NCBI RefSeq assembly: GCF_000012365.1
Contig: NC_007651.1
Location: forward strand, 62,001-126,000
Origin: Burkholderia thailandensis E264
GTDB taxonomy: Bacteria; Pseudomonadota; Gammaproteobacteria; Burkholderiales; Burkholderiaceae
Direction: 5' to 3'
Length of the DNA: 64,000 nt
Below, in pieces: positions 18,285 through 26,762 of the stretch. The position numbers and the translations under genes were made by a program. The first letter of the stretch is position 1. The number at the start of each line of letters is the position of its first letter. The notes beneath the pieces were generated by a model. The model saw nothing but the letters and a program-made list of their open reading frames with translations, ran no database searches and was not told the DNA's origin.

Positions 18285-18728
18285 ATGAAATCCCCACGCC
18301 TCTGTCTCGCCTGTGGCACCGCGTTCGTGCCGCTGCCGCACGTTCCCCGTCAGCGCTATTGCTCATCGGAATCTTGCCAGCGAGCTCGTCGACGTCACTG
18401 GCAGAACCACCGGCTCCGTATCGACAGCGACTATCGCGACAACCAGGCACGGGCGCAGGCCAGATGGTGCGCGGGGCACTCGGGCTACTGGCGCGAATAT
18501 CGAGCCTCGCATTCGGCGTATCGCGAGCGCAACAGCAGCATGCAGCAGACGCGCAACGAACGGCGGAATTTCAGGGCGGTTGCAAAGATGGACGTGTCAG
18601 GGCGTCCGCAGTCCCTAGGCTCGGGCTTCTACGTCCTGTGCCATGCGGATGACGCCAACGTTGCAAAGATGGACGCGTGGACCGTTCATATAACCGTGCT
18701 GTCTGCGCCGCCGGCGCCGCCGGTCTGA
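18285..18728 (+). CDS. Small zinc-finger-like basic protein of the recombinase cassette
   Basis: 147 residues. C7-x2-C10 (LCLACG) and C26-x4-C31 (RYCSSESCQRARRRHW) form a plausible zinc site, followed by an Arg-rich, Tyr/Ser-patterned region to about residue 85. The C-terminal third contains the 18-bp DNA repeats (encoding VAKMDV/VAKMDA), so that part may be untranslated or poorly conserved. It precedes the serine recombinase on the same strand. Probably a DNA-binding accessory protein; function inferred from composition only. Confidence 0.65.
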   Translation: MKSPRLCLACGTAFVPLPHVPRQRYCSSESCQRARRRHWQNHRLRIDSDYRDNQARAQARWCAGHSGYWREYRASHSAYRERNSSMQQTRNERRNFRAVAKMDVSGRPQSLGSGFYVLCHADDANVAKMDAWTVHITVLSAPPAPPV

Positions 18729-18747
18729 TTGCAAAGAGATGACGTGT
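18580..18747. repeat. Three TTGCAAAGATGGACGYGT direct repeats
   Basis: Copies at 18580-18597, 18661-18678 and a variant at 18729-18747 (TTGCAAAGAGATGACGTGT). Start-to-start distances are 81 and 68 bases. They straddle the end of the zinc-finger-like gene and precede the recombinase. Candidate binding sites for the ParB-like or recombinase protein. Confidence 0.75.
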
Positions 18748-18896
18748 TACGCGTAGGCGTCCGGCCTGCTACCTTTGCCTTGTCACCGTTCGCTTTAGAG
18801 CGCCACGCCCCGATTTGAGGACGCGGCGTTCGCATTCGGGCTTCTCCCTGCGCATGGTGCCTGCTGCGTGTCTGTGTCTGAGTTGTGGAGCGGAGA

Positions 18897-20462
18897 ATGT
18901 CATTCAACAGCGCAGGTGCACCAAGCGTAGCCAGCTCCCTGGCAGGACGGGCAGCTGAGTACGTCCGCATGTCCACGGAACACCAGCAGTATTCGACTGA
19001 GAATCAGCGCGACCGGATTCGAGACTACGCAACCCGTCGCGGATTCGACATCGTGCGCACATATGCCGATGAAGGGAAAAGCGGTCTTCGAATCGACGGT
19101 CGCCAAGCACTTCAGAATCTCATTTCCGATGTGACGAATGGAAAGGCTGATTTCTGCATCATCCTCGTCTATGACGTGAGTCGTTGGGGCAGATTCCAGG
19201 ATGCCGACGAGAGCGCGTACTACGAATACATTTGCCGCCGTGCAGGAATTCAGGTTGCGTACTGCGCCGAGCAGTTCGAGAACGACGGGTCGCCAGTCTC
19301 GACCATTGTGAAGGGGGTGAAGCGCGCAATGGCCGGCGAGTACAGCCGAGAACTGTCTGCGAAGGTGTTTGCCGGCCAGTGTCGTTTGATTGAAATGGGT
19401 TTCCGACAAGGAGGCCCAGCAGGCTATGGGTTGCGCCGAGTATTGGTCGACGAGCACGGTCTCATGAAAGCGGAGCTGCATCGAGGCGAACATAAAAGCC
19501 TACAGACGGACAGGGTTGTCCTGATGCCGGGGCCGGAAAGCGAGGTGCGAATCGTCAATTTAATCTATAACTGGTTTATCGACGAATCGCTCGACGAATA
19601 CGAGATTGCAGCTCGCCTTAACGGCATGAATGTGCGCACTGACCTTGGCCGTGAGTGGACGCGGGCGACGGTACGGGAGGTATTGACCAACGAAAAATAC
19701 ATTGGCAATAACGTATACAATCGGGTGTCATTCAAGCTGAAAAAGATGCGGGTGATGAACACCCCCGATATGTGGATTCGAAAGGAGGGAGCATTTCAGG
19801 CAATTGTCCCGAGTGAGACGTTCTACACCGCTCAAGGCATTATGAGGGCGAGAGCGCGTCACTACTCGAACGAAGAGTTAATTGAGCGATTGCGTAATCT
19901 GTACCGCGCCCGCGGATTTCTGTCTGGCGTGGTAATTGACGAAACAGATGGCATGCCTTCTACGTCCGTCTATGTTTATCGATTTGGCAGTTTAATTCGA
20001 GCCTATCAGACTGTCGGCTTCACTCCTGGTCGCGACTATCGTTACATAGAGACCAATCGCTTTTTGCGAAAACTGCATCCCGAAATCGTCGCCCAGACGG
20101 AAAAGAAAATCGCGGATTTGGGCGGCACGATGATACGCGACACCGCAACCGACCTGCTGACGGTGAACGATGAGTTCACAGTATGCATTGTCCTCGCACG
20201 GTGTCAGGCGCATGGCAACGGCCGAAATCATTGGAAGGTGCGCTTCGATACGAGTCTTCTGCCGGACATCACTGTTGCGGTTCGGCTCGACCAGGCGAAC
20301 GCATCGACACTCGACTACTACCTCTTACCACGTCTCGATTTTGGGCAACCCCGTATTCATCTCGCCGACCAAAATCCAATTGAGTTTGAGAGCTATCGAT
20401 TTGACACGCTGGACTACTTGTATGGAATGGCCGAGCGCGCTCGTCTCAGGAGAGTAGCGTGA
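18897..20462 (+). CDS. Large serine recombinase
   Basis: 521 residues. N-terminal resolvase domain with nucleophile S26 in EYVRMSTEHQ, then STENQRDRIRDYATRRG, YADEGKSGLR and YDVSRWGRF (catalytic Arg region). Then a recombinase domain (about 170-310; EYEIAARLNGMNVRTDLGREWTRATVREVLTNEKYIGN) and a long C-terminal part lacking the Cys-rich zinc ribbon common in phage integrases. Start at 18897 has GGAG six bases upstream; an in-frame GTG at 18885 is less likely. Overlaps the ParB-like gene by four bases. Lower GC than core genes. Confidence 0.92.
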   Translation: MSFNSAGAPSVASSLAGRAAEYVRMSTEHQQYSTENQRDRIRDYATRRGFDIVRTYADEGKSGLRIDGRQALQNLISDVTNGKADFCIILVYDVSRWGRFQDADESAYYEYICRRAGIQVAYCAEQFENDGSPVSTIVKGVKRAMAGEYSRELSAKVFAGQCRLIEMGFRQGGPAGYGLRRVLVDEHGLMKAELHRGEHKSLQTDRVVLMPGPESEVRIVNLIYNWFIDESLDEYEIAARLNGMNVRTDLGREWTRATVREVLTNEKYIGNNVYNRVSFKLKKMRVMNTPDMWIRKEGAFQAIVPSETFYTAQGIMRARARHYSNEELIERLRNLYRARGFLSGVVIDETDGMPSTSVYVYRFGSLIRAYQTVGFTPGRDYRYIETNRFLRKLHPEIVAQTEKKIADLGGTMIRDTATDLLTVNDEFTVCIVLARCQAHGNGRNHWKVRFDTSLLPDITVAVRLDQANASTLDYYLLPRLDFGQPRIHLADQNPIEFESYRFDTLDYLYGMAERARLRRVA

Positions 20463-21133
20463 ACTCGCGACAGCAGCCCGGAGAAATTCGGATGATTCCG
20501 GTCTCTCAGATTGAGGTCATTAATCCGAGAGAGCGCAATGGTCGGGTATTCAATGAAATCGTCGACAACATCAAGGCCATCGGCTTAAAGAAACCTATCC
20601 TGGTCACTCCGCGCGTGACGACTGGAGGGATAGAAAAATATCTTCTCGTATGTGGCGAGGGGCGATTGAAGGCGTTTCGTACGCTTGGGGAAGCGACCAT
20701 ACCTGCACTCGTGGTGCATGTGAGCGACGAGGATGCGTACGTAATGAGCCTGACGGAAAACATCGCGCGCCGACAGTGTAGGCCCATCGAACGGCTCGCG
20801 GGCATTCGGCAGCTGCAGGAGCAGGGCTATCCTCCGAAAGTCATTGCAGAAAAAACGGGTCTCACATCGACCTACGTGCACGGCATCCTCACGCTGCTGC
20901 ACCAGGGGGAAGAGCGACTGGTGGTTGCGGTGGAGAAGGGTCTCGTTCCTCTCAATGCAGCTCTAATGATTGTCGGCGCCGGCGACGACGACGCTGAAAT
21001 TCAAGCGGCGCTCCAAGAGGCCTATGAGTCCGGAAAATTGCGAGGCAAGCAACTGATGACTGCTCGCCGCATCATCGAGCGCAGAAAGGCACTTGGAAGT
21101 AAGCGAGTCGCCGGTACCGTCTCGACGGTGTGA
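20459..21133 (+). pseudogene. ParB-like protein, C-terminally truncated by IS66
   Basis: 224 residues as read. ParB N-terminal nuclease-like domain (IPVSQIEVINPRERNGRVFNEIVDNIKAIGLKKPILV... LLVCGEGRLKAFRTLGEATIPALV, then SLTENIARRQCRPIERLAGIRQL) followed by a helix-turn-helix (PPKVIAEKTGLTSTYVHGIL). The authentic frame ends at RRKALG (21098); the last 11 residues come from the inserted IS66 end. Relatives with a RepB-type C-terminal domain are longer, so a tail is missing. Coupled to the serine recombinase by a 4-base overlap, suggesting the two act together on DNA. Confidence 0.82.
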
Positions 21134-21182
21134 ATGAATGTTGCCAGAGTAGGCCCCACCACGGCGAGTAGCGGGGACCACA

Positions 21183-21351
21183 GTGTCAACAGAAGCACCG
21201 AAGAGAACTTCACGCAAAGGCATTCCTAATCACCCCGTCGAATTTCGACGGAAACTCGCCAAGCTGGCCTGCGAACCGGGCGTATCCGTAGCGCGGCTGG
21301 CGATGGAACACGGGGTGAACACGAACTTGTTATTCAAATGGCGTCGCGCGT
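21183..21351 (+). pseudogene. IS66 tnpA fragment (left copy)
   Basis: GTG start, first 56 codons (STEAPKRTSRKGIPNHPVEF...FKWRRA) identical to the right copy, then broken at the palindrome junction 21351/21352. The frame runs on into unrelated antisense sequence. Confidence 0.85.
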
Positions 21352-21374
21352 CTTTGTGCGGCTGGGCAGCCCGA

Positions 21375-21782
21375 TCATGCTGCCGATTCCGGTGTGTTGC
21401 GCAACATGCGCAGCACCAGCCGCAACGTGCCCTCGTTGGGCGAGCCCTCGATCCGCACACGAGTGTTACCGACGTTGATCTCTATGGCGCCCATCGCGGC
21501 AGCGCCGATCACCGGCGTCGGCGCCACGGTCGCAGTCGGTCGCTCGATCTGTGGCGCTGGCGCTTCCAATGTGACCGGCAAAAATCCCACAGAATCGTAT
21601 TCGCCGGCACGCAACGCGCGACGCCATTTGAATAACAAGTTCGTGTTCACCCCGTGTTCCATCGCCAGCCGCGCTACGGATACGCCCGGTTCGCAGGCCA
21701 GCTTGGCGAGTTTCCGTCGAAATTCGACGGGGTGATTAGGAATGCCTTTGCGTGAAGTTCTCTTCGGTGCTTCTGTTGACAC
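21375..21782 (-). CDS. tnpA: IS66-family accessory protein TnpA
   Basis: 135 residues, complete. N-terminal Tnp_1/HTH domain (PVEFRRKLAKLACEPGVSVARLAMEHGVNTNLLFKWRR), then the FLPVTLEAPAPQ segment and the C-terminal IEINVGNTRVRIEG...LRLVLRMLRN motif typical of IS66 TnpA. GTG start. Its stop overlaps the tnpB start (ATGA at 21378-21375), but tnpB is cut after nine codons (MIGLPSRTK), so the element cannot transpose by itself. Confidence 0.85.
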   Translation of the reverse strand: MSTEAPKRTSRKGIPNHPVEFRRKLAKLACEPGVSVARLAMEHGVNTNLLFKWRRALRAGEYDSVGFLPVTLEAPAPQIERPTATVAPTPVIGAAAMGAIEINVGNTRVRIEGSPNEGTLRLVLRMLRNTPESAA

Positions 21783-21866
21783 TGTGGTCCCCGCTACTCG
21801 CCGTGGTGGGGCCTACTCTGGCAACATTCATTCACACCGTCGAGACGGTACCGGCGACTCGCTTAC

Positions 21867-21999
21867 GGTCGACCCGCAGATACTCATTCAATCTCAGAGA
21901 GCCTGGTTGCAGGAGCGCACCGCGTGTGGCGCGGATCTGGATTGCCTTCGGCGTGGTTACGGCGCCCGGATCGGTCAGATGCGTGACATGCAGCCGTGA
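21867..21999 (+). pseudogene. C-terminal fragment of an LprI-like (DUF1311-type) protein
   Basis: Immediately beyond the IS66 end the frame reads DPQILIQSQRAWLQERTACG, then ADLDCLRRGYGARIGQM and stop. The QRAWLxxRxxCG...CLxxxYxxRI pattern is the C-terminal signature of LprI/DUF1311 lysozyme-inhibitor-like proteins. The 5' part is gone, replaced by the IS66 remnant. Confidence 0.6.
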
Positions 22000-22412
22000 A
22001 TGGTTGGTTGAGCGATGGGGCGGCGAGATTTGTCGGCTCCCGTGTTTCACCTTGGGTCTGCGCAGCTTTGATCTCGATTTCTCTTGACCGAAGGGGCTGG
22101 TGGGCTAACCGGCGTTGGCTGCCGTTTCGAGCGCCATTTGTGCATACGGAAATGGTTCGATGTGCACGGGCAGTCGAAATGAAATATTTAACGATGTTTC
22201 ACTTTTGCTGCGACTAATTCGCCATCTCCGAGCGCGCCCCTATACCTTGCGGAGTTTCCCTAACTTCCCGCTTCCCCTCATGCCGTCAAGCGAATCCCGG
22301 GCGCTTTGAAACACAAGATGCAAAAGTTACGGCTGGTTGCAAAAGCGTAAGAGACTGACATCGATCTGCTGCGTATCCTTCGCTCACCAAGACCAATAGT
22401 TGGGGGGGGGTC
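22000..22412. other. Gene-free region before the DUF4382 lipoprotein
   Basis: 413 bases, mixed composition, no credible coding frame. It marks the return from the insertion zone to core sequence. A run of nine G precedes the next start codon. Confidence 0.5.
22402..22410 (+). promoter_or_regulatory. G9 homopolymer at the ribosome-binding position
   Basis: Nine consecutive G end three bases before ATG 22413, occupying the Shine-Dalgarno position of the lipoprotein gene. Length changes in such a tract would alter spacing and strength of translation initiation. Confidence 0.6.
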
Positions 22413-23573
22413 ATGAAAACAATCTGGAAGATCCTTGGCCTCGCGGCCGCTGCGTCGATCTCGCTTGCCGGTTGCGGCGGCGGCGACGGGGGCGGCAGCG
22501 CGCAAACCGGCACGCTGCACGTCGCGATGACCGACGCGCCGTCGTGCGGCTTCGACCATATCTATGTGACCGTCTCGAAGGTGCGCGTCAACATGAGCGC
22601 GCAGGCAGGCGACAACGACGCGGGCTGGACCGACGTCGCCCTCGCGACGCCGGAAAAGGTCGACTTGCTGTCGCTGACCAACGGCGTGCTCGCCGACCTC
22701 GGCCAGAACGCGCTGCCGGCCGGCCAGTATCAGCAAGTGCGTCTCGTGCTCGCGCAGAACCAGGGCAACACGCTTGCGAACTCGGTCGTGCCGACGGGCG
22801 GCACCGAGCAGCCGCTCGCGACGCCGAGCGCCACGCAAAGCGGCTACAAGATCATCACGCCGTTCACGGTGCAGCCGAACACGCTCGTCGATCTCGTCCT
22901 CGACTTCAACGCGTGCAAATCGATCGTTCAGCGCGGCAACGGCGCGTATGCGCTCAAGCCTGTCGTGACCGCCACGCCGACGGTCGTCAGCGGCGCGATC
23001 GACGGTTATGTCGCGCCGACCGAAGCGGGCGCGACGGTCTACGCGGAGCAGAACGGCCACGTGATCAAGGGCACGCTCGCCGACAGCGCCGGCCACTTCG
23101 TGCTGACGCCGCTCGTGCAGAGCTCGACCAACGGCAACTACGACATTGTGATCGCGCAGAACAACGTTGCGACCGGGATCGTGCGTTCGGTGCCCGTTGT
23201 CGTGAACACGACGACGTCGGTGTCGACCTCGTCCGTGCCGATCACGCTGCCTGCATCGACGATGAACATGGTGAGCGGCACGGCCACGGCGAGCGCGGAC
23301 GCGATCCTGCGCGCGCTGCAGATGGTGAACTCGCTGCCGTATGAGATTGCGTCGGCGAACGCGAATCTCGACACGGGCGCCTATGCGTTGACGTTGCCGA
23401 CCGCGGCGCCGATCGTCGGCACGTATTCGGGTGCGCTGCCGGTCGCGATGAGCGCGGTGCCGACCGCCGCGGGCCAGTACACGATCGAGGCCGATGCGGC
23501 CAACGGCGCGACGCAGCAGCAGCCGGCGAACATTACGGCGGGCTCGGTCTCGAACGTCAATTTCGGGTTCTGA
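22413..23573 (+). CDS. DUF4382 domain lipoprotein
   Basis: 386 residues. Lipoprotein signal (MKTIWKILGLAAAASISLAGCGGG, lipobox LAGC at about 20), then a DUF4382 domain (GTLHVAMTDAPSCGFDHIYVTVSKVRV... VDLLSLTNG... LPAGQYQQVRLVL), then repeated beta-rich segments (GAIDGYVAPTEAGATVYAEQNG) resembling carboxypeptidase-regulatory folds. Expected at the cell envelope; the binding partner is unknown. Codon bias is typical of the core chromosome. Confidence 0.9.
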   Translation: MKTIWKILGLAAAASISLAGCGGGDGGGSAQTGTLHVAMTDAPSCGFDHIYVTVSKVRVNMSAQAGDNDAGWTDVALATPEKVDLLSLTNGVLADLGQNALPAGQYQQVRLVLAQNQGNTLANSVVPTGGTEQPLATPSATQSGYKIITPFTVQPNTLVDLVLDFNACKSIVQRGNGAYALKPVVTATPTVVSGAIDGYVAPTEAGATVYAEQNGHVIKGTLADSAGHFVLTPLVQSSTNGNYDIVIAQNNVATGIVRSVPVVVNTTTSVSTSSVPITLPASTMNMVSGTATASADAILRALQMVNSLPYEIASANANLDTGAYALTLPTAAPIVGTYSGALPVAMSAVPTAAGQYTIEADAANGATQQQPANITAGSVSNVNFGF

Positions 23574-23637
23574 TTGTCTGCAATACGAACGGAAGGGGCG
23601 CGGCCCCTTCCCCCTCTACCACTCACGGGGAAACAAC

Positions 23638-23793
23638 ATGAAGAAGATCATCATCGCATTGGCGGTTTCCGCTGGCGTCCTGAGCGGCTGCGCCGTCTAC
23701 GTTCCGGATCAGCCGGGCGTCATCATGGCGCCGCAGGGAGGCCCAGGCAACGGCTTCTGCCCGCCGGGACAAGCGAAGAAAGGAAACTGCTGA
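23638..23793 (+). CDS. Small lipoprotein
   Basis: 51 residues: MKKIIIALAVSAGVLSGCAVYVP (lipobox LSGC, Cys 18) followed by a Pro/Gly-rich tail ending FCPPGQAKKGNC with two further cysteines. ACGGGGAAAC ribosome site. Follows the DUF4382 gene by 64 bases and is closed by a strong terminator. Confidence 0.8.
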   Translation: MKKIIIALAVSAGVLSGCAVYVPDQPGVIMAPQGGPGNGFCPPGQAKKGNC

Positions 23794-23815
23794 TTTCCGC
23801 GATCGTTGCGGACCC

Positions 23816-23841
23816 AAGGGCGCCTTCGGGCGCCTTTTTTT
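23816..23841 (+). terminator. Intrinsic terminator after the small lipoprotein gene
   Basis: AAGGGCGCC-TTCG-GGCGCCTT type hairpin followed by seven T. It closes the DUF4382/small-lipoprotein unit. Confidence 0.9.
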
Positions 23842-24136
23842 GTGCCGGAGTTTGCGTGCCGGAACACGAGTGTGGCGATTGTCGGGAGCGGGGGCGTCGC
23901 ATCGGCGCGCACCGACGCGGCGCGCGATGCAGGACGTGCGGGAAAAAGCAAATGCCGGACCCGATTGCAACTGGGCCGGCGCGATGGTCGATCGGTCAAT
24001 CGGTCGATCGGCCGACTCGTCCGGATGGCGCGTATGGGCCGCCGCGGCGCGCGCCTGCCGCGCGCATGCCCGGCGGACGCCTCCTCCCTCGTATGCGGCA
24101 AATCCGCGCGGCCGGTGCGCGGCCGACTCGACGCCG
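23842..24136. other. Gene-free spacer
   Basis: GC-rich with a self-similar GGTCGATCGGTCAATCGGTCGATCGGCCG-like stretch around 23985-24020 (shown here only in outline: repeated TCGGTC/GATCGG units). No gene or RNA recognised. Confidence 0.4.
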
Positions 24137-24307
24137 TCAGTGCCCTCGCCGCAGGATTCGCCACGGATGGCGCCAATCGATATGTGGCGTGTGCTCGTCG
24201 CGCGGATGCTGCAGGCGGTGCTCCTGCCAGAGTTCGTCGGAGTACAGCACCGCGACGATGAGAAGCGGCAGTACGAGAAAAACGCCCAGTATCACTTGCT
24301 CGATCAC
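24137..24307 (-). CDS. Small single-span membrane protein
   Basis: About 56 residues from a GTG at 24307, with GGAGG five bases upstream; an ATG at 24319 is in frame but lacks a ribosome site. Sequence: one hydrophobic helix (VILGVFLVLPLLIVAVLY) then a charged His/Arg-rich tail (SDELWQEHRLQHPRDEHTPHIDWRHPWRIL). Not recognised. Confidence 0.5.
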   Translation of the reverse strand: MIEQVILGVFLVLPLLIVAVLYSDELWQEHRLQHPRDEHTPHIDWRHPWRILRRGH

Positions 24308-24466
24308 GATAGCCTCCATCGCGGGGCGGGAACCCTCAGTTCATTTTAGGCTCTGTATCAAAGCCCGCAGTCATTTTCCGCCGATGCTTGCCTCGATGCA
24401 CTCCGCGCTTGCACGGGTGTCCATACCGCCCGCCGCCCCCGAATGACTCAAGGACCATCACACACC

Positions 24467-25027
24467 ATGCAAACCCAGAAAGAACAACACATGCTCGCGC
24501 TAAGGCCGCTCGAGCGCCAGGACCTGCGTTTCGTCCACGAACTGAACAACGACGCGAAGATCATGCGTTACTGGTTCGAGGAGCCGTACGAAACCTTCAC
24601 CGAGCTGTCGCAACTGTACGACCAGCACGTGCACGACCAGCGTGAGCGCCGCTTCGTCGTGTTCGATCCCGATGGCGAACTCGTCGGTCTCGTCGAGCTG
24701 ATCGAGCTCGACTACATCCACCGCCGCGGTGAGTTCCAGATCATCATCGCGCCGAACCGGCAGGGGCGCGGCTACGCGACGCGCGCGACCCGGCTCGCGG
24801 TCGAATATGCATTCAAGGTGTTGAACCTGCGCAAGCTGTATTTGATCGTCGATAAATCGAATGCCGCCGCGATCCGGGTTTACGAGAAATGCGGATTCAC
24901 GCACGAGGCCGAACTGATCGAAGAGTTTTTCGGCAATGGCCAGTATCACAATGCATTGAGAATGTGCATTTTTCAGCGCGATTATTTTGCCGCGCATCAA
25001 GGCGCGGAATTGCACGGACGCGAATAA
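24467..25027 (+). CDS. speG: Spermidine N1-acetyltransferase
   Basis: 186-residue GNAT enzyme that acetylates spermidine/spermine with acetyl-CoA, lowering polyamine toxicity. Closely follows the E. coli SpeG pattern: [49 protein letters not shown], the acetyl-CoA loop [32 protein letters not shown] and [19 protein letters not shown]. Start could be 24467 or 24491 (MLALRPLE); neither has an ideal ribosome site. Confidence 0.95.
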   Translation: MQTQKEQHMLALRPLERQDLRFVHELNNDAKIMRYWFEEPYETFTELSQLYDQHVHDQRERRFVVFDPDGELVGLVELIELDYIHRRGEFQIIIAPNRQGRGYATRATRLAVEYAFKVLNLRKLYLIVDKSNAAAIRVYEKCGFTHEAELIEEFFGNGQYHNALRMCIFQRDYFAAHQGAELHGRE

Positions 25028-25512
25028 AGCCGGCCGGCATGCATGCCGGAGCGCCGCGCAAGCCGGGGCGCTGGCCGTATCGCGACAGGACGGATGCCGG
25101 GTGCGAATGCGCCTGGCATTTTTTTGTATTCGGCAGATCAAGAGATTTTCATGCGGCCACGCGAGATTTCCTGATGACTTTATGTGCGGTGCATCAAACT
25201 GATCGCCGACCGCACTCGAATTATCCATCTCGTTCATCGTGGAAAAACGCGGGCAATCGAAAGGCTTGCGGGGCAAGACTTTTGGGCATCCGAAAAATCG
25301 GCATGACGCATTTGCTTCGTGGCGCCGCGCGGCCGCGGCCACCGCGAGCAGGGTTGTGCAGGCAGTGCGGCAATTCGTCGCTATTGCGGTCGCACAACGA
25401 ATGTGCTTGCGATTGCCTTCGCTTTTCCTAGCATGAGAAGACGCGGGTCGACGCAAGCCTTTAAATACATAGCTAACCCGAGCTCATGACCCGAGCGAAT
25501 GGGAGACACGAC
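25028..25512. other. Gene-free spacer after speG
   Basis: 485 bases. Holds the speG terminator near 25094-25126 and an AT-richer stretch around 25120-25260. A GGGAGAC ribosome site ends it. No other feature seen. Confidence 0.45.
25094..25126 (+). terminator. Intrinsic terminator after speG
   Basis: ATGCC...GGCAT stem with an inner GC-rich part, followed by seven T. Confidence 0.75.
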
Positions 25513-25860
25513 ATGATGAAGCGGACCGGTCTTTTTCTGGTACTGACGAGCGGCATCGTTGCATTTTCGGTGGCGCAGGCGGCGGGCGACGCATCGCTCA
25601 AGCCGCAGCAGGAGATCCAGCTGACGAAGGACGCGTGGGGATGCCTGTCGAAAGACAATCTGGACTCCGTACTGAACCACGAGCGCGACGGCAAGTCGCA
25701 GGCGAAGCAGCAGTACTTCGACGACTACCGGTGCCTGTCGGTGCCCGAGGGCCAGCGCTTCCGGGTCGTCAGTGTCGACCAGGGCGACGTGCAGTTCGTG
25801 AGCGCCGAGAACAGCGACCAGCAAGGCCTCTGGACCGACGCACGCTTCATCAAGCAGTAA
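25513..25860 (+). CDS. Small secreted protein
   Basis: 115 residues with a signal peptide (MMKRTGLFLVLTSGIVAFSVAQAAG, cleavage near 24). Mature part contains the pair C43/C74-type cysteines (AWGCLSKD, YRCLSVPEG) and a small beta-rich C-terminus (RFRVVSVDQGDVQFVSAENSDQQGLWTDARFIK). GGGAGAC before ATG 25513. Function unknown. Confidence 0.82.
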   Translation: MMKRTGLFLVLTSGIVAFSVAQAAGDASLKPQQEIQLTKDAWGCLSKDNLDSVLNHERDGKSQAKQQYFDDYRCLSVPEGQRFRVVSVDQGDVQFVSAENSDQQGLWTDARFIKQ

Positions 25861-26080
25861 CCGCGATCCCGTTTCCCGTTTGCGGCCGGCATCGCGCCCG
25901 AGCCAACGCACGGGCGCAGCGGATTCGAGCGGCCCGGCGTGCGTCGGGCCGTCTTGCGTTTACGGCTGCCGGTCGTGGCCGTTGCCGGCGGCGATTTCGA
26001 GCGACGTCGCACTCGCAGCGCGCATTCGGTATCATCACGCCCCGAACCGAATCAACGGCCCTCGCGGGCTCCGATGCCGA

Positions 26081-26635
26081 ATGGCGCTCAAATCGACGAT
26101 CTACAAGGCGGAACTGCAAATCGCCGACATGGATCGGCACTACTATGCCGATCACTCGCTCACCGTCGCCCGCCACCCGTCCGAGACGGACGAGCGGATG
26201 ATGGTGCGCATTGCCGCGTTCGCGCTGTTCGCGCACGAGCGGCTCGAGTTCTGCAAGGGGCTGTCGGATATCGACGAGCCCGATCTTTGGCAAAAGGACC
26301 TGACGGGGGCGATCGAGGCATGGATCGACGTCGGGCAGCCCGACGAGCGCCGCATTGCGAAGGCGAGCGGTCGCGCCGATCGCGTGAACGTGATTGCCTA
26401 CGGCGGACGCACGTCCGACATCTGGTGGCAAGGCGTGCGCGGCAAGGTCGAGCGGCTGCGCAACGTGCAGGTGACGTCGCTTGCGGAGGGCGTCGCGGCG
26501 GCGCTGGGCGGCATCGCCGAGCGCACGATGCGCCTGCAGTGCACGATCCAGGACGGCGGCGCATGGCTGTCGAGCGAGACGCACGATCCGGTCGCGATCG
26601 AGTGGACGACGCTGAAGGCGCGCGAGGACGCCTGA
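26081..26635 (+). CDS. YaeQ family protein
   Basis: 184 residues, full family length: MALKSTIYKAELQIADMDRHYYADHSLTVARHPSETDERMMVR at the N-terminus (shown in part) and the QKDLTGAIEAWIDVGQPDE and IWWQG motifs. YaeQ has a PD-(D/E)XK nuclease-like fold; its biological role is not settled. Stand-alone gene. Confidence 0.94.
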   Translation: MALKSTIYKAELQIADMDRHYYADHSLTVARHPSETDERMMVRIAAFALFAHERLEFCKGLSDIDEPDLWQKDLTGAIEAWIDVGQPDERRIAKASGRADRVNVIAYGGRTSDIWWQGVRGKVERLRNVQVTSLAEGVAAALGGIAERTMRLQCTIQDGGAWLSSETHDPVAIEWTTLKAREDA

Positions 26636-26762
26636 GCGGGCGAGACGCCGCGAGGCGCGCTCGGCGGCGAGATCGCGGTTCGCTTGCCGGAGCGGTCTGA
26701 TCGTCTCCGCCCCGGGCTTGGGCCGCCGGAACTTGCCGTGCCGCCGGCTCATGCATGTGTCC

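Larger units (their letters stand above)
21099..21866. mobile_element. Head-to-head duplicated IS66-family left end
   Basis: GTAAGCGAGTCGCC at 21099 and its reverse complement ending at 21866 are IS66-type terminal repeats. Two copies of the same IS66 end face each other: bases 21099-21351 are a 253-bp exact inverted copy of 21614-21866. The right copy continues inward to 21352, through complete tnpA and the first nine codons of tnpB. No matching 8-bp target duplication (left flank ACTTGGAA, right flank GGTCGACC), so this is a rearranged remnant. Confidence 0.88.

Noticed and set aside
18027..18341. A 104-codon reverse-strand gene upstream of the recombinase cassette
   Set aside because: Overlaps the better-supported zinc-finger-like gene and has no recognisable domain or ribosome site.
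21091..21874. Target-site duplication around the IS66 remnant
   Set aside because: Left flank ACTTGGAA and right flank GGTCGACC do not match, so no duplication can be claimed.
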